This document shows, piece after piece, positions 1 through 4,647 of a stretch of DNA of 9,076 bases. The stretch is from Syntrophobacterales bacterium (GTDB taxonomy: Bacteria > Desulfobacterota > Syntrophobacteria > BM002). Below the pieces are notes generated by a model, which worked only from the letters and a program-made list of their open reading frames with translations, did not search any database and was not told the DNA's origin. The position numbers and the translations under genes were made by a program. Location: NCBI GenBank assembly GCA_030613915.1, contig JAUWKY010000062.1:1-9076 (forward strand). The letters run 5' to 3'. The first letter of the stretch is position 1. The number at the start of each line of letters is the position of its first letter.

Positions 1-837
1 GTAGTCGGCCGCATCTCCAAGGGGCTGCCGAAACACGCCGCTGTGATGTATGCAATGAAATTCCCGGGGAGTTAAATTTAGCTCCTTGGCCTGTTTCATG
101 AAAGCCACTGCAAAAGGGATGTTGGAGGAGACGTAGACGATATCAGGGTTGAGCTTTTTGAGTTTCAGGATGACCGGTGTAAAGTCGCCGACATCCGGAG
201 GGAGCACTTCGCCAGCCAGCACCTTGAGTCCTGCCTGTTCAGCCAGTTGTCGCGAACCTTTATAGACGCCGACGGGATGGAGAGTATCTTCTACTACGAA
301 TCCAACCGAGCGGGCCTTTTTTTCAGCCTTGACCATTTCCCAATAGCGATAGGTGTATCTGGATGCGGTATCGATTACGCAGACGATCCACTTGAAACCA
401 CGGTTGTAGACCTTAGGGGAATTGGCACAGATTGCTATGAATGGCACCTGGTGCTGTTCGGATGCTGTGCTAGCAGCAAAGGTGAGGGGGCTGCTGTAGG
501 GACCGAAGAGCAAATCAACCCGATCCACGGTTACCAGTCGTTCATAGAAACGCCGGGCGGTGGTTGCATCACTGCGGTCATCATAGGTAATCAGTTTCAA
601 GGGTAGTTTTCGACCGTACTTTTTCAGGTAAATTCCGCCTTGGCGATTTACCTCATCAACCCACGCCTTACAGAGCCGTTGAAAAGGACCAACCTCGGTG
701 GAAAACTTGCCGGATACGGAGACAGTCACTCCAACTCTGATAACATCTGGGGTTTGGGCCTGCGAATCTGCAAAAAAGATAAAGATACCGAGAAAAAGAA
801 TTCCAGCAATCCAGACAAAAAAGACTCGTTTTCCCAT
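1..837 (-). CDS. ABC transporter substrate-binding protein, branched-chain amino acid (LivJ) type, C-terminus missing
   Basis: The leftward reading frame is open from ATG at 837 to the window edge, giving 279 residues without a stop. It starts with a Sec signal peptide: MGKR, a hydrophobic stretch at about residues 5-23, and a likely cleavage after SQA (residue 27). The mature part reads as a type-1 periplasmic binding fold, with an IRVGVTVSVSGKF strand near the start, a VDLLFGPYSSPLTFAA motif and ADxxP-like second-lobe segments such as GDFTPVILKLKKLNPDIVYV. Such proteins bind amino acids, amides or other small ligands in the periplasm and deliver them to an ABC importer. The start is well supported: AGGAGGTGAA (841-850, complement) sits just upstream. 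Family members are usually about 370-430 residues, so roughly a quarter to a third is cut off. The ligand cannot be read from the sequence. No transporter permease or ATPase is visible, but the gene points out of the window. Confidence 0.9.
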   Translation of the reverse strand, partial: MGKRVFFVWIAGILFLGIFIFFADSQAQTPDVIRVGVTVSVSGKFSTEVGPFQRLCKAWVDEVNRQGGIYLKKYGRKLPLKLITYDDRSDATTARRFYERLVTVDRVDLLFGPYSSPLTFAASTASEQHQVPFIAICANSPKVYNRGFKWIVCVIDTASRYTYRYWEMVKAEKKARSVGFVVEDTLHPVGVYKGSRQLAEQAGLKVLAGEVLPPDVGDFTPVILKLKKLNPDIVYVSSNIPFAVAFMKQAKELNLTPREFHCIHHSGVFRQPLGDAADY

Positions 838-860
838 GACTTCACCTCCTAAACCAGAGT

Positions 861-961
861 GTAGGTCGGGTGGTTTCCGCCTCGGCGGAGTTCACCCGAC
901 GATGGGCAGACCATTTCTCATGTCGGATCAACCCCGCTAACGCGGGAACGATCCGACCTAC
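861..961. repeat. Inverted pair of GTAG-footed REP-like palindromes (BIME-like)
   Basis: Two 40-base elements face each other: 861-900 on the plus strand and 922-961 on the minus strand, separated by 21 bases. Each has the layout GTAG + GTCGG(GTG/ATC) + GTT + CCGC + 4-base loop + GCGG + GTT + (CAC/GAT)CCGAC. The two copies match at about 31 of 40 positions. The outer stem differs in a compensated way (GTCGGGTG/CACCCGAC versus GTCGGATC/GATCCGAC), so the palindrome is kept. A GTAG tetranucleotide at the foot of an imperfect palindrome is the hallmark of REP elements mobilised by RAYT (TnpA-REP) transposases. No RAYT gene is in the window, so these would be non-autonomous copies. They lie in the 5' region of the solute-binding protein gene. 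Confidence 0.8.
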
Positions 962-995
962 GAATCTGAGAAAACTTTCTTGATCCCTTAAACTT

Positions 996-1028
996 AAAAA
1001 GCCATCCAGCACGAGTCTGGATGGCTTT
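996..1028. terminator. Bidirectional intrinsic terminator-like hairpin
   Basis: A perfect 12-bp stem (AAAGCCATCCAG, 998-1009, with CTGGATGGCTTT, 1017-1028) closes a 7-base loop. On the minus strand it is followed by five T's and then an AT-rich stretch, so it looks better as a terminator of leftward transcription. On the plus strand only three T's follow. It lies about 160 bases upstream of the leftward solute-binding protein gene and no leftward gene lies to its right in the window. It could insulate that gene, or act as a leader attenuator, but no antiterminator partner was found. Confidence 0.65.
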
Positions 1029-1211
1029 CACCTAGAGCATAACTCGATAACAAAACCTCGATGAGCCGCTGAGGGCCCAAGGCTTTATTTGTCGTATCTA
1101 TATCCGGTTTTTCCAGCCAAATGTCAAGAGCAAATGAGAGGTGAGAATGGAATGATTCTGTCAGGTAAATGTGGTATACAATCCAGGGACCGTACTCTAT
1201 CTAAAGGTGTA

Positions 1212-1913
1212 ATGCCACTTTGCATGGACACGAAGAATCTTCATATCACCGATCTCTTCAAAAACTTCGCAAAAGTACAGCAAGAGCTGTTGAGGGACTG
1301 CCAGTCTGAAATGTGGCAAGGCGTTAACGGCAGGTTTGACCGCTTGCTTGCCCACTGGTCGTTCCAGACGGGCTCTTCAGTATTGAGACGAGCTTTACTC
1401 GATCCCTACTTCCCCCTGGGCATGTTGGAACAAACGGTTTTTGCAGACGTTGACGGCATGCGCTTTTATATTAATAAACGGAGGCTCGATCTGGAGCCTG
1501 GACTCACCGAGGAATTAAAGAAATGGTCGGAGGCTTTTCTCCGGATCCGACTCGACATTCAGAAGCTGTTTGATCCCGAGACAATCACTTGTATTCCCCT
1601 GGATGGTAGGAGACACCAGTTTCCCACAGGTCAATGGTGCACACTGTGCGGGGTGTGCTGTCAGATTGGCGGTGTTCCACCTCTACCGCCAGCAGGTGTC
1701 CGGTATCCAGACTACTGGAATACGTATCTGGCTGGAGGTGCAGTAAATAACCAGCAGTTATGTCCTTTTCTGTTCCAGTACTTTGGTGAACAGAGATTCT
1801 TCTGTGCCATCCATAACATCAAGCCCATAGCTTGTCGTCAGTTCGGTGAGGAAGAGTGTCGCCGCCGTCTTGTCGAGCGAGGCTTGCACCAGCATCACGT
1901 TACTCACGCATGA
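1212..1913 (+). CDS. YkgJ-family cysteine-cluster protein (CxxCxxCC domain)
   Basis: The protein has 233 residues from this start. The C-terminal half carries the family's metal-binding signature, CTLCGVCC (C143, C146, C149, C150), followed by C184, C198, C208 and C216 in the expected spacing (LCPFL...FFCAIH...ACRQF). Pfam names the family a putative zinc- or iron-chelating domain; its biochemical role is not established. The N-terminal ~125 residues are helical and charged and I do not recognise them. Start choice: AAAGGTG (1203-1209) precedes the ATG at 1212, and the residues upstream in frame do not look protein-like. Earlier in-frame starts exist at 1152, with a better-spaced GAGGTGA, and at 1089, so the N-terminus is uncertain. 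The stop overlaps by ATGA the start of a truncated nuclease gene, showing that the two were once translationally coupled. Confidence 0.82.
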   Translation: MPLCMDTKNLHITDLFKNFAKVQQELLRDCQSEMWQGVNGRFDRLLAHWSFQTGSSVLRRALLDPYFPLGMLEQTVFADVDGMRFYINKRRLDLEPGLTEELKKWSEAFLRIRLDIQKLFDPETITCIPLDGRRHQFPTGQWCTLCGVCCQIGGVPPLPPAGVRYPDYWNTYLAGGAVNNQQLCPFLFQYFGEQRFFCAIHNIKPIACRQFGEEECRRRLVERGLHQHHVTHA

Positions 1914-1972
1914 AAAGCTTCTCATTTATTCATACTGCCGACCTACACCTGGACAGTCCCTTCAGAGGGTAG
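1910..1972 (+). pseudogene. N-terminal remnant of a YhaO/SbcD-like metallophosphoesterase (DNA repair nuclease)
   Basis: The frame reads MKSFSFIHTADLHLDSPFRG and then a stop. HTADLHLDSPFRG is the first metal-binding motif (D-x-H) plus the following conserved DSPFRG of the YhaO branch of the SbcD/Mre11 nucleases, which normally continue for about 400 residues. Its ATG overlaps the stop of the YkgJ-type gene (ATGA, 1910-1913), the arrangement of a live operon. Immediately after the GGG codon the sequence becomes heptamer-type repeat DNA, so the rest was lost at that junction by deletion or repeat insertion. It differs from the intact Mre11-like protein further right (which begins MRVAVTADVHL), so it is not simply a duplicate of that gene. 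Confidence 0.75.
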
Positions 1973-2083
1973 ATTTCGGATTGCGGATTGCGGATTTGAG
2001 ACAGGCAAAACCGGCTAAACTGACCAAACTGGTTAAACGGTTTCAACAATTTACCGCTTACTGCTCACTGCTTACCGCTTACC
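1973..2083. repeat. Dispersed heptamer-repeat module, left copy
   Basis: The module begins at the breakpoint of the nuclease remnant with tandem GGATTGC words (about 1978-1997). It continues with an AACTGGTTAAACGGTTT-like linker and ends in a run of seven-base words, CCGCTTA, CTGCTCA, CTGCTTA, CCGCTTA (2054-2081). The same words in the same order occur on the opposite strand at 8214-8383. No protein is encoded here. The downstream edge is only about 17 bases before the next gene, so the repeat may also supply that gene's upstream region. Confidence 0.6.
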
Positions 2084-2099
2084 AATACTAGGATTTGAT

Positions 2100-2735
2100 A
2101 TGACTCAAATACTCAGTGGGATTTGCTCGCAAGGTATCATGGTGGCCACTGATAGTATGGCTACCAGATTCGAAGAGGACGGGAAGGAACACTATTTCCC
2201 TGTTGACAAGCTGTTCTCAGTGGGCAGCCACGCTTTCATCGTCAGTGGTGGGATGGGCATCAGTGTGGAGCTGAGCGAGAGATTCAAGCAGTATGCTGAA
2301 GAGAGGCGGCTGGTGGGAGTGGAGGCCATGATTGGGGCGGCTGGAGCATATCTATCTGATCAGTACCGAGAGGCCCTGGGGAAAATTGACCAAGCGAAAA
2401 TCAGGCAAGACCAACTGGACAGGATCTATTTTCTGGTGGGCGGCTATTCCTTCAAGTCCCAAGAACAATCCTATCAATTGGCTCTCTGGGGAAGTGACGC
2501 AGGCAAACTCCCCCTGGAAAAGATACAAATTGGTGATAGTGTGGCGGTGCCGCGGACCCTGGCTGGAGAGACAAGGCTATTTCGCATGTGTCAGGCAGAT
2601 AGTCAACTTATGGACCTGTTCGAGTTCGCCAAGGAGTTTCTTCAGAAACAGGCGGAGACAAATCCGCAGATTGGGCCACCTTTCAGGTTTGGCATGGTGA
2701 CTCCGGCCGGATTTAAAAGGTTTGAGCACCGTTAA
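2100..2735 (+). CDS. Proteasome-like Ntn hydrolase (bacterial, stand-alone)
   Basis: The protein has 211 residues. Its N-terminus, MTQILSGICSQGIMVATDSMAT, has the pattern of processed proteasome/HslV/Anbu beta subunits: a Thr right after the initiator Met (T2, the candidate nucleophile), an aspartate 16 residues on (D18, counterpart of D17) and a lysine in VDKLFSVG (K37, counterpart of K33). SVGSHAFIVSGGMG is the next conserved strand-turn. The family cleaves peptide bonds or is a related amidase, usually in the cytoplasm as an oligomer. No propeptide is present, as in Anbu or HslV. No ATPase or Anbu-operon partner (transglutaminase, alpha-E, circularly permuted ATP-grasp) is nearby, so the partner and substrate are unknown. 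AGGA (2090-2093) lies six bases before the ATG. The fold assignment is fairly secure and the activity is inferred. Confidence 0.75.
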   Translation: MTQILSGICSQGIMVATDSMATRFEEDGKEHYFPVDKLFSVGSHAFIVSGGMGISVELSERFKQYAEERRLVGVEAMIGAAGAYLSDQYREALGKIDQAKIRQDQLDRIYFLVGGYSFKSQEQSYQLALWGSDAGKLPLEKIQIGDSVAVPRTLAGETRLFRMCQADSQLMDLFEFAKEFLQKQAETNPQIGPPFRFGMVTPAGFKRFEHR

Positions 2736-2844
2736 GATGATAACCGGTCTTGCCCCGTATAGAATGCGACTGAGGGCGATTTGTAGGGGGTGAGCGGCCC
2801 AGTTTTTGCAGTCTGGACACTCACCCAAAGTTGGGCTGGAAGAG

Positions 2845-3159
2845 ATGTCGGAACCATTTATAGTAGATGTCAGTGAAGCTGAGATCAGACGAGAGCGGGA
2901 GAAGGCGAGGTCTCTGCGAAAAACGCGGTGGTGGAAACAAAAGCTGGCCCGCGGGACCTGCTATTATTGCGGTCAGCGCTTCTCGCCGGATGAGCTGACA
3001 ATGGATCACATCATTCCCGTTATCCGCGGCGGCAAAAGTACCAAGAACAACATTGCTTCAGCTTGCAAAGAGTGTAACAACAAAAAGAAACACATGTTTC
3101 CCATGGAGTGGGAGGAATATCTGAGTGGTTTCGCTACTCGTGATGAGGATGAACTGTAG
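2845..3159 (+). CDS. HNH endonuclease
   Basis: The protein has 104 residues. After a charged, Arg/Lys-rich N-terminus comes a compact HNH (ββα-metal) domain: CYYC (C39, C42), MDHIIPVIRGG (D54, H55), N69 in KNNIASAC, and the second zinc pair with the final element, CKECNNKKK (C74, C77, N78). This is the common bacterial HNH layout (McrA/phage-type), which nicks or cuts DNA using one metal ion. ATG 2845 is preferred, with GGAAGAG before it; an upstream TTG in frame (2806) would add an unlikely 13 residues. It follows the Ntn hydrolase by about 110 bases and has no partner methylase or recognition domain in the window. It could belong to a restriction, defence or mobile element; the sequence does not decide. 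Confidence 0.85.
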   Translation: MSEPFIVDVSEAEIRREREKARSLRKTRWWKQKLARGTCYYCGQRFSPDELTMDHIIPVIRGGKSTKNNIASACKECNNKKKHMFPMEWEEYLSGFATRDEDEL

Positions 3160-3243
3160 GGTAGATGAACCGGAGGCAACCCACCGTTACGATGCCAGCA
3201 GGAAAAGCGGCTGATAGTTATCATTTGTGAAGGAGGGGAGAGC

Positions 3244-3432
3244 ATGAGTATTATGCCCGAGGGTGAGAACGCTAGAAAAGCGATCAAGTGGATCTCGGAC
3301 AAGAAGCAATATGAACCTGAAGACTGCGGTCCTATTATGACTATGATAGAGAAGGCGGCCAAGAGGTTCGACCTTTCTCCAAAAGACGAAGAATTCCTCA
3401 TTCGTTTCTTTTGCAGCCCTGAGCAGACCTGA
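3244..3432 (+). CDS. Small conserved-looking protein of unknown function (RFDLSPKDEEFL motif)
   Basis: The protein has 62 residues, is hydrophilic with a helical composition, and has no signal peptide or membrane segment. A strong ribosome binding site, AAGGAGGGG (3230-3238), sits at good distance from the ATG, which is the best argument that it is translated. The central KAIKWISD and the C-terminal KRFDLSPKDEEFLIRFF resemble small uncharacterised proteins I associate with deltaproteobacterial genomes; I cannot name a family or assign a function. It lies between the HNH gene and tRNA-Gln on the same strand. Confidence 0.65.
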   Translation: MSIMPEGENARKAIKWISDKKQYEPEDCGPIMTMIEKAAKRFDLSPKDEEFLIRFFCSPEQT

Positions 3433-3523
3433 CATAGAGGTGAAGTTTCCGAAAGTGACTGTAAAGTGGTCCACCATCTGCATCCGTATAAATCGAGGGG
3501 AAGACTCTCCGCAGAATTTTCGC

Positions 3524-3551
3524 TTGTAATGCATGGAAATCTGAGTACAAT
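3524..3551 (+). promoter_or_regulatory. Candidate promoter for tRNA-Gln
   Basis: TTGTAA (3524-3529) and TACAAT (3546-3551) are separated by 16 bases, matching sigma-70 boxes at 4/6 and 5/6 positions. Transcription would start near 3558, leaving a leader of about 37 bases before the mature tRNA. No other promoter-like pair stood out in the 160 bases between the preceding small gene and the tRNA. Confidence 0.4.
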
Positions 3552-3594
3552 AAAAACTCCACAAAGGTAGTTCAACTCTTACTTTATAAACCGT

Positions 3595-3668
3595 TCGGGG
3601 GTCGTCTAAGGGCAGGACAGGGGTCTTTGGCACCTCTAATCTAGGTTCGAATCCTAGCCCCCGAGCCA
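3595..3668 (+). tRNA. tRNA-Gln (anticodon UUG), CCA encoded
   Basis: The full cloverleaf can be drawn. The acceptor stem TCGGGGG/CCCCCGA has a U1-A72 pair, as is typical for glutamine tRNAs. The D stem is GTC/GAC with a TAAGGGCAG loop. The anticodon stem GGGGT/ACCTC closes the loop CTTTGGC, with TTG at 3627-3629. The T stem CTAGG/CCTAG carries the TTCGAAT loop. The discriminator is G3665 and CCA is encoded at 3666-3668. It decodes CAA and, by wobble, CAG. Its last 19 bases recur several times just downstream, the pattern expected where a tRNA 3' end has served as an insertion or duplication point. Confidence 0.96.
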
Positions 3669-3713
3669 ATTTTAAAAAGGGCCTCTCCTGCGGGGAGGCC
3701 CTTTTTAAAATTG
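3667..3713 (+). terminator. Long hairpin terminator directly after tRNA-Gln
   Basis: The stem pairs perfectly for about 22 bp, from CAATTTTAAAAAGGGCCTC (3667-3685) to GAGGCCCTTTTTAAAATTG (3695-3713), with three more pairs and a TGC loop inside. TTTTT follows the GC-rich part. The AT-rich foot makes it work in either direction. It begins inside the encoded CCA, so it would stop tRNA transcription immediately after the mature end. Confidence 0.85.
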
Positions 3714-3787
3714 CCCCGGGAGTTGTTGAAGAGAACCTTGCGGTGAGCTTGCCCTGAACGAAGTGAAGGGAATCCTAGCCCCCGAGC

Positions 3788-3832
3788 CAAATTATAAAAG
3801 GGCCTTCCCAATGGAGGTCCTTTTATAATTTG
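3788..3832 (+). terminator. Second-unit terminator hairpin, diverged from the first
   Basis: CAAATTATAAAAGGGCCT (3788-3805) pairs with AGGTCCTTTTATAATTTG (3815-3832), with one G-T pair, and TTTT follows the GC part. The sequence differs from the first copy at several stem positions, with matching changes on both sides. It follows the second tRNA-tail copy, where no tRNA or gene ends, so it has no obvious transcript to terminate. Confidence 0.75.
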
Positions 3833-3960
3833 ACCCGTGAGTTGTTGATGAGAATCTTGCGGTGAGCTTGTCCCGAGCGAAGCGAGGGAAATCCTAGCCC
3901 TTAACCATATCTGAGGAGGCGTGGCACGAATTCGGAGCCGTTATCATTTGGAAATACCCT

Positions 3961-4179
3961 ATGGAAAGAAGCAAATTCTGGTACGTCTATATCTGCGACA
4001 GGCAGGGCCGGCTATACACTGGGATTACTACAGAGCTTGAACACAGGATGAGACAGCACAAAGGAAAACTCTTATACAGTGAACCATTTGAAGATAAACG
4101 GTTGGCGGCAAGAAGAGAAAAGGAGATTAAAGGTTGGCGTCGAGATAAGAAGTTGGAATTGATTAAGGGAAGCGGGTGA
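3961..4179 (+). CDS. Compact GIY-YIG nuclease-family protein (UPF0213/YhbQ-like)
   Basis: The protein has 72 residues, against about 80-100 usual for the family. It shows the first tyrosine strand WYVYI (Y8, Y10), the second motif LYTGITT (Y19, G21), the arginine/histidine helix LEHRMRQH (R29, H33), and the metal-binding glutamate helix AARREKEIKGW (E53). Between HKGK and LLYSEPF the usual ~14-residue 'GAKYTRSRRPVK'-like segment is missing, an in-frame shortening. GIY-YIG domains make single-strand cuts in DNA using one metal ion; cellular roles of this small subgroup are poorly known. The frame upstream of the ATG is open back to a stop at 3895 but has no start codon. The ribosome binding site is weak (GGAAA, 3950-3954). 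The stop overlaps a second frame that runs on through a dispersed repeat (see findings). Confidence 0.82.
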   Translation: MERSKFWYVYICDRQGRLYTGITTELEHRMRQHKGKLLYSEPFEDKRLAARREKEIKGWRRDKKLELIKGSG

Positions 4180-4183
4180 GTTT

Positions 4184-4222
4184 GCCCTGAGCTTGCCGAA
4201 GGGAATCCTCCCCCCCGAGCCA
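4184..4222 (+). repeat. Dispersed repeat joined to a tRNA-Gln-end-like tail (copy before the nuclease operon)
   Basis: CCTGAGCTTGCCGAAGGG (4186-4203) is followed directly by AATCCTCCCCCCCGAGCCA (4204-4222), which matches the last 19 bases of tRNA-Gln except for TAG/TCC-type changes in the middle. The first 24 bases from 4186 are identical to 8150-8173. It begins five bases after the GIY-YIG stop codon and leads into a terminator hairpin, the same order (tail, then hairpin) as in the tandem units beside the tRNA. Confidence 0.8.
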
Positions 4223-4224
4223 GT

Positions 4225-4261
4225 AAATAAAGACCTTCAGAGATGAAGGTCCTTTTTATTT
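4225..4261 (+). terminator. Terminator downstream of the GIY-YIG gene
   Basis: GACCTTCA (4232-4239) pairs with TGAAGGTC (4244-4251) around a four-base loop, and CTTTTTATTT follows. The outer AAATAAA can pair with part of the T-tract, giving a bidirectional form. It would end the GIY-YIG transcript and keeps the tail-plus-hairpin order of the tRNA-side units, although the hairpin sequence itself differs. Confidence 0.75.
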
Positions 4262-4391
4262 GAGTGTAACACTCCCCTTACTCTCCCATACAAAACCCCA
4301 TACAAGAAAGCCCGGCGAGAATGTCCCGTTGGGGCTTCAAATTCAGCTGACATTCGATCGTTTCTTCTATAGATTAAAACTCAATGCTCCT

Positions 4392-4437
4392 AGCCCCCAT
4401 TGACCCTGTGCGCCGGGTCTGTGGGGGCTTTTCTTTA
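4392..4437 (+). terminator. Two-part terminator hairpin upstream of the Mre11/Rad50-like operon
   Basis: AGCCCCC (4392-4398) pairs with GGGGGCT (4423-4429), and an inner GACCC (4402-4406) pairs with GGGTC (4415-4419). The T-rich tract TTTTCTTTAT follows. It separates the GIY-YIG/repeat region from the operon. The sequence at its left arm, TCCTAGCCCCC (4390-4398 plus two bases upstream), again resembles the tRNA-Gln end, though that overlap is short enough to be chance. Confidence 0.75.
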
Positions 4438-4438
4438 T

Positions 4439-4490
4439 ATTGACAGACGGCTATATCTTGTGACAGTGTAAATTTCAGCGAACTGTCAAT
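4439..4490. promoter_or_regulatory. TGACAG inverted/direct repeats, possible operator of the nuclease operon
   Basis: ATTGACAG (4439-4446) is an exact inverted match to CTGTCAAT (4483-4490), and a middle copy, TGACAGT (4461-4467), pairs with ACTGTCA (4482-4488). The first copy also contains a perfect -35 box, TTGACA (4440-4445), though no good -10 box lies at standard distance. The two alternative pairings lie about 160 bases upstream of the operon start. They could be a repressor site or a leader structure; the sequence cannot tell which. Confidence 0.35.
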
Positions 4491-4647
4491 TAAGGGATGT
4501 AATATGAAGTGCGAAACACGGTAGATACGTGGAGCAGATTATCCGACTTCGACCATCTCGGGAGCAACAGCGCTCTTGAACGCCGGAGGTTTCTTTATAT
4601 GGCCGAAGGAACAGAATATGCTGTTAACTGACAGCCGGTAAAAGTTC

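Larger units (their letters stand above)
3650..3907 (+). repeat. Tandem ~120-bp units made of the tRNA-Gln 3' end, a terminator hairpin and a dispersed repeat
   Basis: Unit A (3650-3770) and unit B (3771-3889) have the same parts in order: the tRNA tail AATCCTAGCCCCCGAGCCA, a long AT/GC hairpin, a GAGTTGTTGA(A/T)GAGAA(C/T)CTTGCGGTGAGCTTG stretch (about 29 of 31 bases shared) and a CCTGAACGAAGTGAAGGG-like variant of a dispersed repeat. A third, decayed tail (AATCCTAGCCC then TTAACCA) begins at 3890. Units A and B differ at many hairpin positions, yet both hairpins remain paired. The first tail is part of the functional tRNA; the others lack the 5' three-quarters of a tRNA and cannot be tRNA genes. 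Confidence 0.85.
4262..4647. other. Gene-free leader region before the Mre11/Rad50-like operon
   Basis: No convincing gene lies in this stretch of nearly 400 bases. It holds a 12-base-period direct repeat (CCCATACAA at 4285-4293 and 4297-4305), a weak AAGCCC/GGGCTT hairpin (about 4309-4337), the terminator at 4392-4437 and a set of TGACAG-type repeats (4439-4490). A possible 10-codon frame, MAEGTEYAVN (4599-4631), follows a GGAGG and ends 16 bases before the next start; it is too short to call. Confidence 0.6.

Noticed and set aside
247..940. Plus-strand open frames opposite the solute-binding protein gene
   Set aside because: The minus strand has a full signal peptide, binding-protein motifs and a strong ribosome binding site; the plus frames are shadows.
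1029..1088. Riboswitch or small RNA ending at the 996-1028 hairpin on the minus strand
   Set aside because: I could not match the 60 bases to any known aptamer or find a promoter for such an RNA.
1846..2091. 81-codon plus-strand frame across the nuclease remnant and repeat module
   Set aside because: It is in a different frame from both the YkgJ-type gene and the nuclease remnant, and mostly translates repeat DNA.
3006..3669. Long minus-strand open frames (189 and 160 codons) opposite the HNH gene, the small protein and the tRNA
   Set aside because: They run antisense across three supported features including the tRNA, have no ribosome binding site and no recognisable protein motif.
3650..4222. 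CRISPR array or tRNA gene cluster
   Set aside because: The repeated units contain only the tRNA 3' end plus hairpins, with uneven spacing and no spacers; there is just one complete cloverleaf.
4599..4631. Possible leader peptide MAEGTEYAVN
   Set aside because: It is only ten codons, with no regulatory codon run and no terminator between it and the operon; kept only as part of a leader observation.
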